NCBI GenBank assembly: GCA_033064195.1
Contig: JARBJD010000005.1
Span: 124,001 to 188,000, forward strand
From: Blattamonas nauphoetae
Taxonomy: Eukaryota > Preaxostyla > Oxymonadida
Direction: 5' to 3'
DNA length: 64,000 nucleotides
The notes under the pieces were generated by a model. That model ran no database searches, was not told the origin of the DNA, and was given only the letters and a program-made list of their open reading frames with translations. A program made the translations under genes and the position numbers. Positions 39,771 through 50,305 of the stretch are shown piece by piece (position 1 is the first letter of the stretch; each line of letters begins with the position of its first letter).

Positions 39771-40998
39771 GATCGTGATCCAAAATATCGTCGAAAAGAT
39801 CTTCGAAACTGAGTCAACCAAACTCACAAAGAGGCTTGCTCGAAACATGAACCATTTTCCCTGTATTCTTTCGGAAGATATTGCGGGGAAACCAATCTTT
39901 CTACCGTGAACGCGATCGACCCTTTGAAACAGTTGTCGTGACTGCCTCATCAATCGCTCTCATTTTACCTTGAAACTCTTCTTTTTATCCTTTTACATCT
40001 ATTCTTCGTCTTTTTCATTCATATAAGACACATTATAAGCCAAAATAGAGACAAAAAGGTCAGATCTGTGTGTATACCGCAGATCTGTGCCTATACCAAC
40101 GGACAGATCTGCAGGCTTCTGATTTGATCCCAGTGATCCCAGTCGGATCTGATCCCACCAAATACCTACAATACCATTTCGTTTCTTTCATTTCAAAAAA
40201 GTCTTCTTATATATGATATTTGAATGGAAAAAAAAGTAAAAAGGAAAATGGTCACTTCATAGATCATGAAAATGCAAACTTTGGGTGCTGCTGTTTCAGT
40301 TTGTTCTACAACAATAATTATAAAAACAAGTCGATAATGCGTTATTATGTCTTCTTTGATGGTTTTTTCTCACTGACTAAAGTCAATGAAGGGAATACAT
40401 CGAAAAAAGAAGTGTTGGTGATTGTGATCGTGCGTGTTTTTGGGAAATAAGAGCTGTCTGAAATATTGAAGAGCATTATGTGAAAACAAGAAGTGAATTG
40501 AACATGATTAATGAAGTGATAATGAGAAAATCTCAAAGGAAAAGAGTTGAAATTTGATCTCAGTCCAAATTTAGGCACTGACATCAATTGATCCCAGTTT
40601 TACCTATTTTGATGGGACTACTCAGATGCCTGCAGATCTGTGTGTATACAAAATCAGATCTGTCTCTATACTTACCCGGATTTGTCATCGCATCTCCGAT
40701 TGCGATGGCATTCTCAAGTTCTCTCTCGTTCATCGAAAATGATGGTGATCTCTGGAATACTCTCAACAACATCCAATCTTTGATGCTCCCATGGAAAAAA
40801 GAAAACGCTGATGTTGTCCGAGCTAGAAGACAAATAATCAAAACTCTGATCTCGGAAGGCTACGAAGACACACTCGAACAGATGCTGATGACCGACAAGG
40901 ACGGAGAGTATGGTCGTGATCTTGTCACAAAACGTCGCTCCATCTCGCAATTGCTGGGATGGAATGATAACGCAGAAAGTGACCACATGTGAATGGGA

Positions 40999-41530
40999 AA
41001 AGCAAAGCCAATTCTGTCTGGCTCTCAACACCGGATGGTCTCAGACAACTCGGAATTCAAAATTACTATGAACGACAAGCTATTCACGAGACGGTTCTGA
41101 AGCAAGTTATCATTCCTTCCGAGAAGTACATTTGCCATTTATGCGTCAACCGATTTGCGATCGTCGATGGTGACCAATCCCAGATTTTTCTTGCTATCCT
41201 CGTCTATCTCCTCCGGATATGTTCATTCTATCAACGGACAATGGATTTTGTTGTTCATATGCCGGTTGTTCTGACGATATCAAGTTGTCTCACATTCTTC
41301 GAAGATGAGAACTCAATCTGGGCTTTTCTGATGCGCATGAGCTTTATTCAGCAAGGCTGGAACGAACAAAGTGAAGAAGTGCGACAGATGGGGATGATAG
41401 TGAATCGAATGTTGAGAATGGAGGGAATCGAAGATGTGATTGAGGAAACACGCAACAATCACCAAGACCAACATGGGAGATCGATTGTTGCCAACTCGAT
41501 CAGGCGACGTTTGAGAGAGAGTTTTGGCAG
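40999..41530 (+). pseudogene. Family C, 5'-truncated copy
   Basis: Family-C similarity begins abruptly at NSVWLSTPDGLRQLG, equivalent to about residue 178 of the 357-residue array protein. It continues through HETVLKQVIIPSEKYICHLC, VNRFAIVDGDQSQIF, FYQRTMDFVVHMPVVLT and MLRMEGIEDVIEE. The N-terminal half is missing and the start lies only a few bases after the stop of family-B copy 3, so this is a junction formed by rearrangement, not a complete gene. The far C-terminus also diverges after GRSIVANSI; the plus frame then runs on to 41606. Confidence 0.6.
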
Positions 41531-41605
41531 AGTCCGTATCAAGACACGTACCACTTCATTGTCTCCCCATTGTCTGTGGACGGAAGAAGAACGACTCAGA
41601 CACTG

Positions 41606-43315
41606 ATGAACATGCTCAAACAGAGAGTGGCACAGAGCATCAATGCATCAGATGGACAGGCAGGAGTCCTTCCGAAGACTGAGCAAGGGATGAATGACGA
41701 AGAGGAGAAGACACCACTTCTTCCCTCGCTCGCCGAGATCATCGATTGGTGTGCGTCGAGTCTACCGCAACTTGGGTTTCAGACAACCCCACACCCGCAC
41801 CTTCCTCCATCTTTCACGGGCGCTGCTTCCGTCTCACCCCCGCCCTGTCTGTTCATAACGATCAACTCGCTCACTCTCCTCTCACTCGCTGCCATCATTC
41901 TCCACATCACAGAATCGTCGGACGAGAACGTCACGTCGTGTCTGCCGATTCTTCTGTGCATCAACTCAACTTGCATTCTGAGAGAGATCATCAGCTCTCT
42001 CGGCGTCATCCCGCTCCTTCCCTCAACACTCACTCCTGTGCCCTTCCTCACCACCACTCTCCTCTTCTCCCAAATCCTCTCCTCCGAAGCCAGGTTGATC
42101 AAAAACCCTTCCATCGTCAATCCGGAAGCAATTGAGCACCTCTTCATCCATCTCCAACTTCTCCGCTTGTTCAAAGACGACCAACGACTCAATCAATGTC
42201 TGACACTCTCTGCGACGTTCTTCGAGCGACTCATCAATCCCAAACAGCCCCAAAATCAGACACTCTCGATGAGCGCAGATCGGGCTGAACCGAACACGCC
42301 TGCTCCAACAGTTTCCAACTGTCTCTCCACTCTTCTCTCCCACACGGCTGCGTTCCATCTCGACCACACTGACCACATTCCTCTTCTTCATCAAACATTC
42401 CCAAGTGAGGACAGCCAGGCGCTCTCGCTCAGCACTGCACACGGCGATTCTGTCAGTGTCACAGCGTCGGGAGCGTTTGTGTTTGATGATTTCACCGAAG
42501 ACGGGTTGTTGGGAGAGCTGCTCGGAGGGAGTGTGCGAGAAGATCGGCATATTGGAGCCGAGAAGAGGAAGGAACTTGGACAGCGATTAAGAAACTTCAC
42601 CCGAACACCTCGCTCTGAAAGTGAGGAAGCGCCGATTGGCGAAGAAAGGAGAGATGGAAAGAAGGACAAACTTGCCATCGCAATTGGACCATCTAAGTCC
42701 ATTTTTGATTCAAACAGCGTGCACGGATGGAAAACATTCACTCACAAGTTCACAGGAAAGGGCGATGAGAGAGACGGAAAACAAGCGAACAAGAGGAAGA
42801 CAGCTGCACACGATGCGGAGTCTGGTCAGAATGGGGAGATTGCAAAGATGAAACGAGAGAGTGCTGATGAATCTGACACGATCACTGAGGAGAATCAGGG
42901 AGAGATGGACACACACCAGAAGCCGTCAAATTCCAGTTGGGAGAGAGATGTGTGGGATGCGAGACAAAACAACGAAACTCAACAATCATCTGCATTCTTC
43001 TCTCCCTCGCTCCACAAGACGGGAGAGACGGAGTGGGGACAAGCAGCAGGATCCTCTCCGCACGTCTCTGATCGCACCTTCGCTTCTCCATCCTCATCAT
43101 CGCATGCTTCATTCCAATCTCCATCACTCTTCTCAGCCTTCGTGTCACTACACACCACTCCCCTCCCCTCCTCTCCTCCTCATTCTCCTCTCCCGAATCG
43201 AACATTCATGGACACGTCAACGCACCTGTTCCCGTCTGGTCTGCTCTCAACAATGGACACGTTTGATTTTGATGGATTTTTTACTCCAAGTGAGTTCCAG
43301 ACACTCGGCCAATGA
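41606..43315 (+). CDS. Unknown protein: helical N-terminal half, disordered C-terminal half
   Basis: From ATG 41606 (MNMLKQRVAQSINASDG) the frame is open for 569 codons to TGA. The same frame is open upstream to about 41460 with plausible sequence (EFWQSPYQDTYHFIVSPLS), so the true start may be earlier. Residues 25-220 are rich in Leu/Ile helices (LITINSLTLLSLAAIIL-like, LPILLCINSTCILREIISSL) as in HEAT/ARM proteins. The rest is polar, charged and Ser/Pro-rich, ending FDGFFTPSEFQTLGQ. I do not recognise the family. Base composition is like the other host genes. Confidence 0.55.
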   Translation: MNMLKQRVAQSINASDGQAGVLPKTEQGMNDEEEKTPLLPSLAEIIDWCASSLPQLGFQTTPHPHLPPSFTGAASVSPPPCLFITINSLTLLSLAAIILHITESSDENVTSCLPILLCINSTCILREIISSLGVIPLLPSTLTPVPFLTTTLLFSQILSSEARLIKNPSIVNPEAIEHLFIHLQLLRLFKDDQRLNQCLTLSATFFERLINPKQPQNQTLSMSADRAEPNTPAPTVSNCLSTLLSHTAAFHLDHTDHIPLLHQTFPSEDSQALSLSTAHGDSVSVTASGAFVFDDFTEDGLLGELLGGSVREDRHIGAEKRKELGQRLRNFTRTPRSESEEAPIGEERRDGKKDKLAIAIGPSKSIFDSNSVHGWKTFTHKFTGKGDERDGKQANKRKTAAHDAESGQNGEIAKMKRESADESDTITEENQGEMDTHQKPSNSSWERDVWDARQNNETQQSSAFFSPSLHKTGETEWGQAAGSSPHVSDRTFASPSSSSHASFQSPSLFSAFVSLHTTPLPSSPPHSPLPNRTFMDTSTHLFPSGLLSTMDTFDFDGFFTPSEFQTLGQ

Positions 43316-43591
43316 TCTCATACTCTTTCTTGGTATTAACTCGTTGGAGATAGCTTCATTTGCTGATCATACCCTTCATTTGTTTTGTTGCGAATTTTGG
43401 TAATGTCTTCACTTCTCGTTTTCCTTTTGGAGTATTTTATTACATAAATGGCAGCTCTTCATTCCCAGATCGTCTCACTAGTCAGTATGCGATGTCTTTT
43501 CTCTGTCTTTTCGAATTCTCTTTCATTTCACTCGCGTTGCTTTTTCAAGGCTCAGACCCATAACGACTTATTTATCTCAGAATCTTTCAGA

Positions 43592-44428
43592 ATGATGATT
43601 TTAGACGCGAATCCGTCCTCCTCCACTGATTCTCCTTGCTGTGATATCACTTCCCACATCTTGTCACATTCTCCAGACTGTTCTCAATTCCTGAATTGGG
43701 TCGAAGATGATCATGTCTCAGAACATGAAAAGGCCGTTGTCTTCAGGTCACTCGTTGTCACTGTAAAGTCCCAACATACACTTAATGCCTCTCTGGAAGA
43801 GAAGACCGTGAAGTTTCTCACTTCTGTGGCTCCGAAGAGTCTAGCATCAGCGCATGCTTTTCTCAGCAGCTTTGCATCGAATTCTGATACCTCTTCGACC
43901 AACTTCCTACAGTCCATTGTAGTGCTCATTTCTTCCCCCAATCGTGTCATCACAGTCGCATCAATGAAGATGCTCAATTCGCTGATCAGATGTTCGCAGC
44001 GAGTCCGCCTTGCCCTCGTCAAAGCTGAACTAATACCTCACCTCATCAACACTCTCAATCCACTGTCTCTCCCTTTTGCTGAAACAGTTGATATCCACAT
44101 CAACCTCATGACAACCCTCTGGAACTCCCTCTGGCTCGCAACTCCGAATTGTCTTGCAGATCTCAAAATCGAAGGAAGCGAGGAACAACAAGCTGTTCAT
44201 GAGACCATTTTTCGACAAGTTGTGGCACCTTCGGCGAAGTATATATGCCATTTGTGCGTGAACCGCTATTCGCTCATCAATCGACGCCTGTCAGAGAATT
44301 TTCTGAGCCTTCTCGGACAATTCATCCGAATATCTCCTTATTACAGGTGGACTTGTTCTGAAATGAAGAAAAATAGTTCTGAAATGAAGAAGAATAGTTC
44401 AGAAATGAAAATGATTGTTCAGAAATGA
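43592..44428 (+). pseudogene. Family C, 3'-truncated copy ending in a minisatellite
   Basis: From ATG 43592 (MMILDANPSSSTDSPCC) it aligns with the array proteins: FLNWVEDDHVSEHEKAVVFR, SQHTLNASLEEKTVKFL, FLQSIVVLISSPNRVITVAS, AVHETIFRQVVAP, AKYICHLCVNRYSLI. The similarity stops at RISPYYR, where array copies continue QQTMDFILGLPVFLT. The last codons come from a simple repeat (SEMKKNSSEMKKNS). About 100 C-terminal residues are missing. It is a likely parental type of the array but differs at many positions. Confidence 0.65.
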
Positions 44429-44575
44429 AGAGTAATTGTTCAGAAGTGAAAATGATTGTTCAGAAATGAAGAGGAATAGTTCAGAAATGAAAATGATTGT
44501 TCAGAAATGAAGAAGAATTGTTCAGAAATGAAAAATGATTGTTCAGAAATGAAGAAGAATAATTCAGAAATGAAA
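44356..44575. repeat. 20/21-bp minisatellite with alternating unit types
   Basis: About eleven units beginning TTC(A/T)GAAATGAA alternate between a 21-bp type (then GAAGAATAG or similar) and a 20-bp type (then AATGATTG), giving a 41-bp higher-order period. It replaces the 3' end of the truncated family-C gene. The following 44576-44788 is unassigned A/T-rich sequence up to the start of the large array. Confidence 0.85.
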
Positions 44576-44886
44576 ACAAGTCAGGAATCTCCATGCAACC
44601 ACTGAGAAAAGGTTCTCGGATGTACTGACGTTGCTCCTACATTCCACTAAATACAAATTCAACGAACAGATCTCGAAGAAATATCTCAAATTCGAATGTC
44701 AAAGATCAAAGAGTGAGAGAAAATTATACAACAGGTTCATCCATACGGACAGCTGGGAATTTGTCTAGTTAAAGCGCCATGAAAAACCACCACATTTCTT
44801 TGTATTCCTTGGCGAGAGTGGATTGCCTGAAATGCATCGTTTGCCAACCAACCCATAAAGAGCGTTTTGTCGCATAATCAATCTGA

Positions 44887-45960
44887 ATGACCAAGATTGA
44901 CAGAAAAACAGACACCTCATCATGTACAGCAGGTTCTGCTTTGCCTTTCTCTCAGTTCTCCTTTTCGACGGATTGCTTACCGTTCCTGAATTGGCAATCC
45001 AATCATCGTGAAGGTGTAACCGAAAAGGCGGTTGTCTTTCAATCTCTCATTGCCACGGTGAAGTCCCAACATACACTTAATGCCTCTCTGGAAGAGAAGG
45101 CCGTGAAATTTCTCGAATCTGTGTATTCAATTGCTTTATCATCAGCAAGTCAATTTCTCAGCAGTCTTGCGTCTTTCGCGGATGAATCGTTGACTAACTT
45201 CGTACAGTCCATTGTAGTACTTGTTTCTTCACCCAGTAGGATCATCACTGTTGCGACAATGGAGATGGTGAAAGCACTGACCATGTGGTGTTCATCCCGA
45301 GATCAGTATGCTCTCGTCCAAGCTGATCTGATCCCTCAACTCATCATAACTCTCAGTGCACAGTCTCTGCCTGTTGCCGATGCAGTCGATATCCACACTA
45401 GTCTCTTGAATATCATCGTGGATTCTCTGTGGCTCTCAACTCCACGTAGTCTCGCATTTCTCGGAAATCAAGATGAGAATGGACAACAACATGTTCACGA
45501 GACGATCATGAAGCAAGTTGTTGCACCATCGGAGAAGTATATATGCCATTTGTGCGTGAACCGCTTTTCGATCATCGATGGTAACCAATCCAGGTCTTTT
45601 CTGGAACTCATCGCTCGGATCCTCCGAATATCTCCATACTATCAACAGACAATGGATTTTATTCTGGGTCTGCCTGTCTTTCTCACGGTCCCGTGTTGTC
45701 TCACCTTCTTCGAATATGATGGCTCAATCTGGTGTTTTCTGCACACAATGAACCATGCCCGGTGGGAATGGAACAAAGGAAGGGGAGAAGTGCGACAGAT
45801 GTGGAAGAAAGTGCTTCAAATGTTGAGAATGGAGGGCATCGAAGATGTGATTGAGGAAAAACTGGAAATCGACCGAAACGGAACGAAAGGACGCGAAATT
45901 GTTATCTTCTCAATCGATTGGAACAACTTGCAGGGCATGAACCTTTCGGAACGGGAATAG
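44887..45960 (+). CDS. Family C array gene, copy 1 (armadillo-like helical protein)
   Basis: An intronless gene of 357 residues with ATG at MTKIDRKTDTSSCTAG and TAG stop. The order of blocks is a Ser/Thr-rich start, FLNWQSNHREGVTEKAVVFQ, SQHTLNASLEEKAVKFLESV, FVQSIVVLVSSPSRIITVAT, QADLIPQLIITLSAQSLPVA, VHETIMKQVVAPSEKYICHL, CVNRFSIIDGNQSRSFLELI, YYQQTMDFILGLPVFLT and MLRMEGIEDVIEEKLEIDRN. Regular Leu/Ile helices of 30-45 residues suggest an ARM/HEAT-like solenoid. There is no signal peptide, membrane helix or catalytic motif; a scaffold or binding role is inference. This family is one I remember as very large in Blattamonas. This copy has Val in FLTVPCC and GTG in the GIEDV codon, the latter shared only with copies 2 and 3. 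Confidence 0.7.
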   Translation: MTKIDRKTDTSSCTAGSALPFSQFSFSTDCLPFLNWQSNHREGVTEKAVVFQSLIATVKSQHTLNASLEEKAVKFLESVYSIALSSASQFLSSLASFADESLTNFVQSIVVLVSSPSRIITVATMEMVKALTMWCSSRDQYALVQADLIPQLIITLSAQSLPVADAVDIHTSLLNIIVDSLWLSTPRSLAFLGNQDENGQQHVHETIMKQVVAPSEKYICHLCVNRFSIIDGNQSRSFLELIARILRISPYYQQTMDFILGLPVFLTVPCCLTFFEYDGSIWCFLHTMNHARWEWNKGRGEVRQMWKKVLQMLRMEGIEDVIEEKLEIDRNGTKGREIVIFSIDWNNLQGMNLSERE

Positions 45961-46314
45961 AAAGAGTACAGAGCCAGCCAAATCTTCGAACCATCTCTGA
46001 CTCGCTTTGGACAACCAAAACTCTTTGTTTGTGATATTTGTCAACGCTGACAGCACCTCATGGTTTTCCAGAAAGATTCGGATTCAATCTCGCCAGTCTC
46101 GCTCGATGAACACTCCTCTCTCCTTCGCCACCACTCTCGCACTCCTCGTATCGGGAAGACAAACGTCGATTGATGGATGGATGGTGACGATTGGTGGGAG
46201 CTTGTGTCCGCATTCTGGATCTCCCTCGCTCATTCACTTGTTCTTTTAAAGCCGATCGGAAGGATCGGAAGATGTCATTGCCGAATTCATGGCCGTTCTC
46301 GATTCTTGCTCTGT

Positions 46315-46660
46315 CGCCACCCACACCCTCCCACTCCCTCTGCCACTCCCTCACCACCCACACCCTCCCTCTGCCTCTGCCTCTCCCTCACCACCCACAC
46401 CCTCCCACTCTCCTCTGCCTCTCCCTCACCACGCACACCCTCCCACTCCCCTCTGCCTCTCCCTCACCACCCACACCCTCCCACACCCCTCTGCCTCTCC
46501 CTCACCACCCACACCCTCCCACTCTCCTCTGCCTCTCCCTCACCACGCACACCCTCCCACTCCCCTCTGCCTCTCCCTCACCACCCACACCCTCCCACTC
46601 CCTCTGCCTCTCCGTCACCACCCACACCATCTCACTCCCCTGTGCCTCTCCCTCACCGCC
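46315..46660. repeat. C/T-rich minisatellite of array unit 1
   Basis: Units of 37-38 bp read CACACCCTCCCACTCCCC then TCTGCCTCTCCCTCACCAC. Variants differ in C-run length (CCCC or CCC), in CACG for CACC, and in a CTCTGCCTCTGC duplication. Confidence 0.9.
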
Positions 46661-46794
46661 AACTCGTTCTAATTTGTTATTTATTTTCGTTCTTACCACA
46701 TTTCTTTTTGTATTCCTTGGCGAGAGTGGATTGCCTGAAATGCATCGTTTGCCAACCAACCCATAAAGAGCGTTTTGTCGCATAATCAATCTGA

Positions 46795-47869
46795 ATGACC
46801 AAGATTGACAGAAAAACAGACACCTCATCATGTACAGCAGGTTCTGCTTTGCCTTTCTCTCAGTTCTCCTTTTCGACGGATTGCTTTACCGTTCCTGAAT
46901 TGGCAATCCAATCATCGTGAAGGTGTAACCGAAAAGGCGGTTGTCTTTCAATCTCTCATTGCCACGGTGAAGTCCCAACATACACTTAATGCCTCTCTGG
47001 AAGAGAAGGCCGTGAAATTTCTCGAATCTGTGTATTCAATTGCTTTATCATCAGCAAGTCAATTTCTCAGCAGTCTTGCGTCTTTCGCGGATGAATCGTT
47101 GACTAACTTCGTACAGTCCATTGTAGTACTTGTTTCTTCACCCAGTAGGATCATCACTGTTGCGACAATGGAGATGGTGAAAGCACTGACCATGTGGTGT
47201 TCATCCCGAGATCAGTATGCTCTCGTCCAAGCTGATCTGATCCCTCAACTCATCATAACTCTCAGTGCACAGTCTCTGCCTGTTGCCGATGCAGTCGATA
47301 TCCACACTAGTCTCTTGAATATCATCGTGGATTCTCTGTGGCTCTCAACTCCACGTAGTCTCGCATTTCTCGGAAATCAAGATGAGAATGGACAACAACA
47401 TGTTCACGAGACGATCATGAAGCAAGTTGTTGCACCATCGGAGAAGTATATATGCCATTTGTGCGTGAACCGCTTTTCGATCATCGATGGTAACCAATCC
47501 AGGTCTTTTCTGGAACTCATCGCTCGGATCCTCCGAATATCTCCATACTATCAACAGACAATGGATTTTATTCTGGGTCTGCCTGTCTTTCTCACGATCC
47601 CGTGTTGTCTCACCTTCTTCGAATATGATGGCTCAATCTGGTGTTTTCTGCACACAATGAACCATGCCCGGTGGGAATGGAACAAAGGAAGGGGAGAAGT
47701 GCAACAGATGTGGAAGAAAGTGCTTCGAATGTTGAGAATGGAGGGCATCGAAGATGTGATTGAGGAAAAACTGGAAATCGACCGAAACGGAACGAAAGGA
47801 CGCGAAATTGTTATCTTCTCAATCGATTGGAACAACTTGCAGGGCATGAACCTTTCGGAACGGGAATAG
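46795..47869 (+). pseudogene. Family C array gene, copy 2 (one-base insertion)
   Basis: Identical in plan to copy 1, but a T-run near the 5' end reads GCTTTACC where the other copies read GCTTACC (about 46886). This shifts the frame after codon 30; downstream the sequence is intact (EKAVVFQ to SERE). Substitutions shared only with copy 3 include Ile in FLTIPCC, Gln in EVQQMW and Arg in KVLRML. The change may be real or a homopolymer sequencing error. Confidence 0.6.
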
Positions 47870-48224
47870 AAAGAGTACGGAGCCAGCCAAATCTTCGAAC
47901 CATCTCTGACTCGCTTTGGACAACCAAAACTCTTTGTTTGTGATATTTGTCAACGCTGACATCACATCATGGTTTTCCAGAAAGATTCGGATTCAATCTC
48001 GCCAGTCTCGCTCGATGAACACTCCTCTCTCCTTCGCCGCCACTCTCGCACTCCTCGTATCGGGAAGACAAACGTCGATTGATGGATGGATGGTGACGAT
48101 TGGTGGGAGCTTGTGTCCGCATTCTGGATCTCCCTCGCTCATTCACTTGTTCTTTTAAAGCCGATCGGAAGGATCGGAAGATGTCATTGCCGAATTCATG
48201 GCCGTTCTCGATTCTTGCTCTGTC

Positions 48225-48412
48225 GCCACCCACACCCTCCCACTCCCCTCTGCCTCTCCCTCACCACCCACACCCTCCCACTCCCCTCTGCCTCTCCCTC
48301 ACCACGCACACCCTCCCACTCTGCCTCTCCCTCACCACCCACACCCTCCCACTCCCCTCTGCCTCTCCGTCACCACCCACACCATCTCACTCCCCTGTGC
48401 CTCTCCCTCACC
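48225..48412. repeat. C/T-rich minisatellite of array unit 2 (short)
   Basis: Same unit as in array unit 1, about 190 bp, roughly five repeats; one unit has lost CCCCT. This contraction explains the 1753-bp period. Confidence 0.9.
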
Positions 48413-48547
48413 GCCAACTCGTTCTAATTTGTTATTTATTTTCGTTCTTACCACATTTCTTTGTATTCCTTGGCGAGAGTGGATTGCCTGAAATGCATCG
48501 TTTGCCAACCAACCCATAAAGAGCGTTTTGTCGCATAATCAATCTGA

Positions 48548-49622
48548 ATGACCAAGATTGACAGAAAAACAGACACCTCATCATGTACAGCAGGTTCTGC
48601 TTTGCCTTTCTCTCAGTTCTCCTTTTCGACGGATTGCTTACCGTTCCTGAATTGGCAATCCAATCATCGTGAAGGTGTAACCGAAAAGGCGGTTGTCTTT
48701 CAATCTCTCATTGCCACGGTGAAGTCCCAACATACACTTAATGCCTCTCTGGAAGAGAAGGCCGTGAAATTTCTCGAATCTGTGTATTCAATTGCTTTAT
48801 CATCAGCAAGTCAATTTCTCAGCAGTCTTGCGTCTTTCGCGGATGAATCGTTGACTAACTTCGTACAGTCCATTGTAGTACTTGTTTCTTCACCCAGTAG
48901 GATCATCACTGTTGCGACAATGGAGATGGTGAAAGCACTGACCATGTGGTGTTCATCCCGAGATCAGTATGCTCTCGTCCAAGCTGATCTGATCCCTCAA
49001 CTCATCATAACTCTCAGTGCACAGTCTCTGCCTGTTGCCGATGCAGTCGATATCCACACTAGTCTCTTGAATATCATCGTGGATTCTCTGTGGCTCTCAA
49101 CTCCACGTAGTCTCGCATTTCTCGGAAATCAAGATGAGAATGGACAACAACATGTTCACGAGACGATCATGAAGCAAGTTGTTGCACCATCGGAGAAGTA
49201 TATATGCCATTTGTGCGTGAACCGCTTTTCGATCATCGATGGTAACCAATCCAGGTCTTTTCTGGAACTCATCGCTCGGATCCTCCGAATATCTCCATAC
49301 TATCAACAGACAATGGATTTTTATTCTGGGTCTGCCTGTCTTTCTCACGATCCCGTGTTGTCTCACCTTCTTCGAATATGATGGCTCAATCTGGTGTTTT
49401 CTGCACACAATGAACCATGCCCGGTGGGAATGGAACAAAGGAAGGGGAGAAGTGCAACAGATGTGGAAGAAAGTGCTTCGAATGTTGAGAATGGAGGGCA
49501 TCGAAGATGTGATTGAGGAAAAACTGGAAATCGACCGAAACGGAACGAAAGGACGCGAAATTGTTATCTTCTCAATCGATTGGAACAACTTGCAGGGCAT
49601 GAACCTTTCGGAACGGGAATAG
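48548..49622 (+). pseudogene. Family C array gene, copy 3 (one-base insertion)
   Basis: Same protein as copy 1 up to TMDF. There GGATTTTT has five T where the others have four (about 49317-49322), which ends the frame at codon 277; the remaining sequence to SERE is open in the shifted frame. It shares the Ile, Gln and Arg variants with copy 2, so the two form a subgroup. Homopolymer error is a real possibility. Confidence 0.6.
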
Positions 49623-49977
49623 AAAGAGTACGGAGCCAGCCAAATCTTCGAACCATCTCTGACTCGCTTTGGACAACCAAAACTCTTTGTTTGTGATATT
49701 TGTCAACGCTGACATCACATCATGGTTTTCCAGAAAGATTCGGATTCAATCTCGCCAGTCTCGCTCGATGAACACTCCTCTCTCCTTCGCCGCCACTCTC
49801 GCACTCCTCGTATCGGGAAGACAAACGTCGATTGATGGATGGATGGTGACGATTGGTGGGAGCTTGTGTCCGCATTCTGGATCTCCCTCGCTCATTCACT
49901 TGTTCTTTTAAAGCCGATCGGAAGGATCGGAAGATGTCATTGCCGAATTCATGGCCGTTCTCGATTCTTGCTCTGTC

Positions 49978-50170
49978 GCCACCCACACCCTCCCACTCCC
50001 CTCTGCCTCTCCCTCACCACCCACACCCTCCCACTCTCCTCTGCCTCTCCCTCACCACGCACACCCTCCCACTCCCCTCTGCCTCTCCCTCACCACCCAC
50101 ACCCTCCCACTCCCCTCTGCCTCTCCGTCACCACCCACACCATCTCACTCCCCTGTGCCTCTCCCTCACC
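49978..50170. repeat. C/T-rich minisatellite of array unit 3 (short)
   Basis: About 193 bp of the same 37-38-bp unit, five repeats without the shortened variant seen in unit 2. Confidence 0.9.
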
Positions 50171-50305
50171 GCCAACTCGTTCTAATTTGTTATTTATTTT
50201 CGTTCTTACCACATTTCTTTGTATTCCTTGGCGAGAGTGGATTGCCTGAAATGCATCGTTTGCCAACCAACCCATAAAGAGCGTTTTGTCGCATAATCAA
50301 TCTGA

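Larger units (their letters stand above)
35905..40677. mobile_element. Terminal-inverted-repeat DNA element, 4773 bp, 9-bp target duplication
   Basis: The two ends are inverted copies over 44 bp with one mismatch (GGGTA(T/A)GTATAGAGACAG, then ATCTGATTTTG, then TATACACACAGATCT). The 9-bp direct repeat GGATTTGTC flanks it at 35896-35904 and 40678-40686. A 9-bp duplication with G-rich tips suggests a Mutator-like element, but I see no MULE transposase. Inside are subterminal CAGATCTG-containing repeats near both ends (35918-35990 and 40060-40115, 40630-40670), a degenerate minus-strand gene (36204-36981), a 26-bp minisatellite (37119-37680), coiled-coil ORFs (38669-39770) and A/T-rich sequence without genes (39771-40620). 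It is probably non-autonomous, moved by a transposase elsewhere. The near-identical ends suggest recent insertion. Confidence 0.82.
35196..40992 (+). pseudogene. Family B, copy 3: armadillo-like protein split by a 4.77-kb element
   Basis: The 5' part (35196-35904) starts at ATG 35196 and reads EPFLVFDPTIYLSFDDKS, FIENILTLLSSPHSTVM, SENETTLNSLIKIITYCV and MIPSSQFLTFLISNRHTIN, up to TLGFV. The 3' part (40687-40992) continues IASPIAMAFSSSLSFIEND and ends QLLGWNDNAESDHM with TGA. Removing the element and one 9-bp target repeat restores a continuous frame of about 338 residues without further damage, so the gene was intact when hit. The function is unknown. The stop codon is followed within a few bases by a truncated family-C copy. 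Confidence 0.75.

Noticed and set aside
35905-40677. The large element as a virus-like or LTR element.
   Set aside because: It has short terminal inverted repeats and a 9-bp target repeat, no long direct repeats, and no polymerase, integrase or capsid-like sequence that I can recognise.
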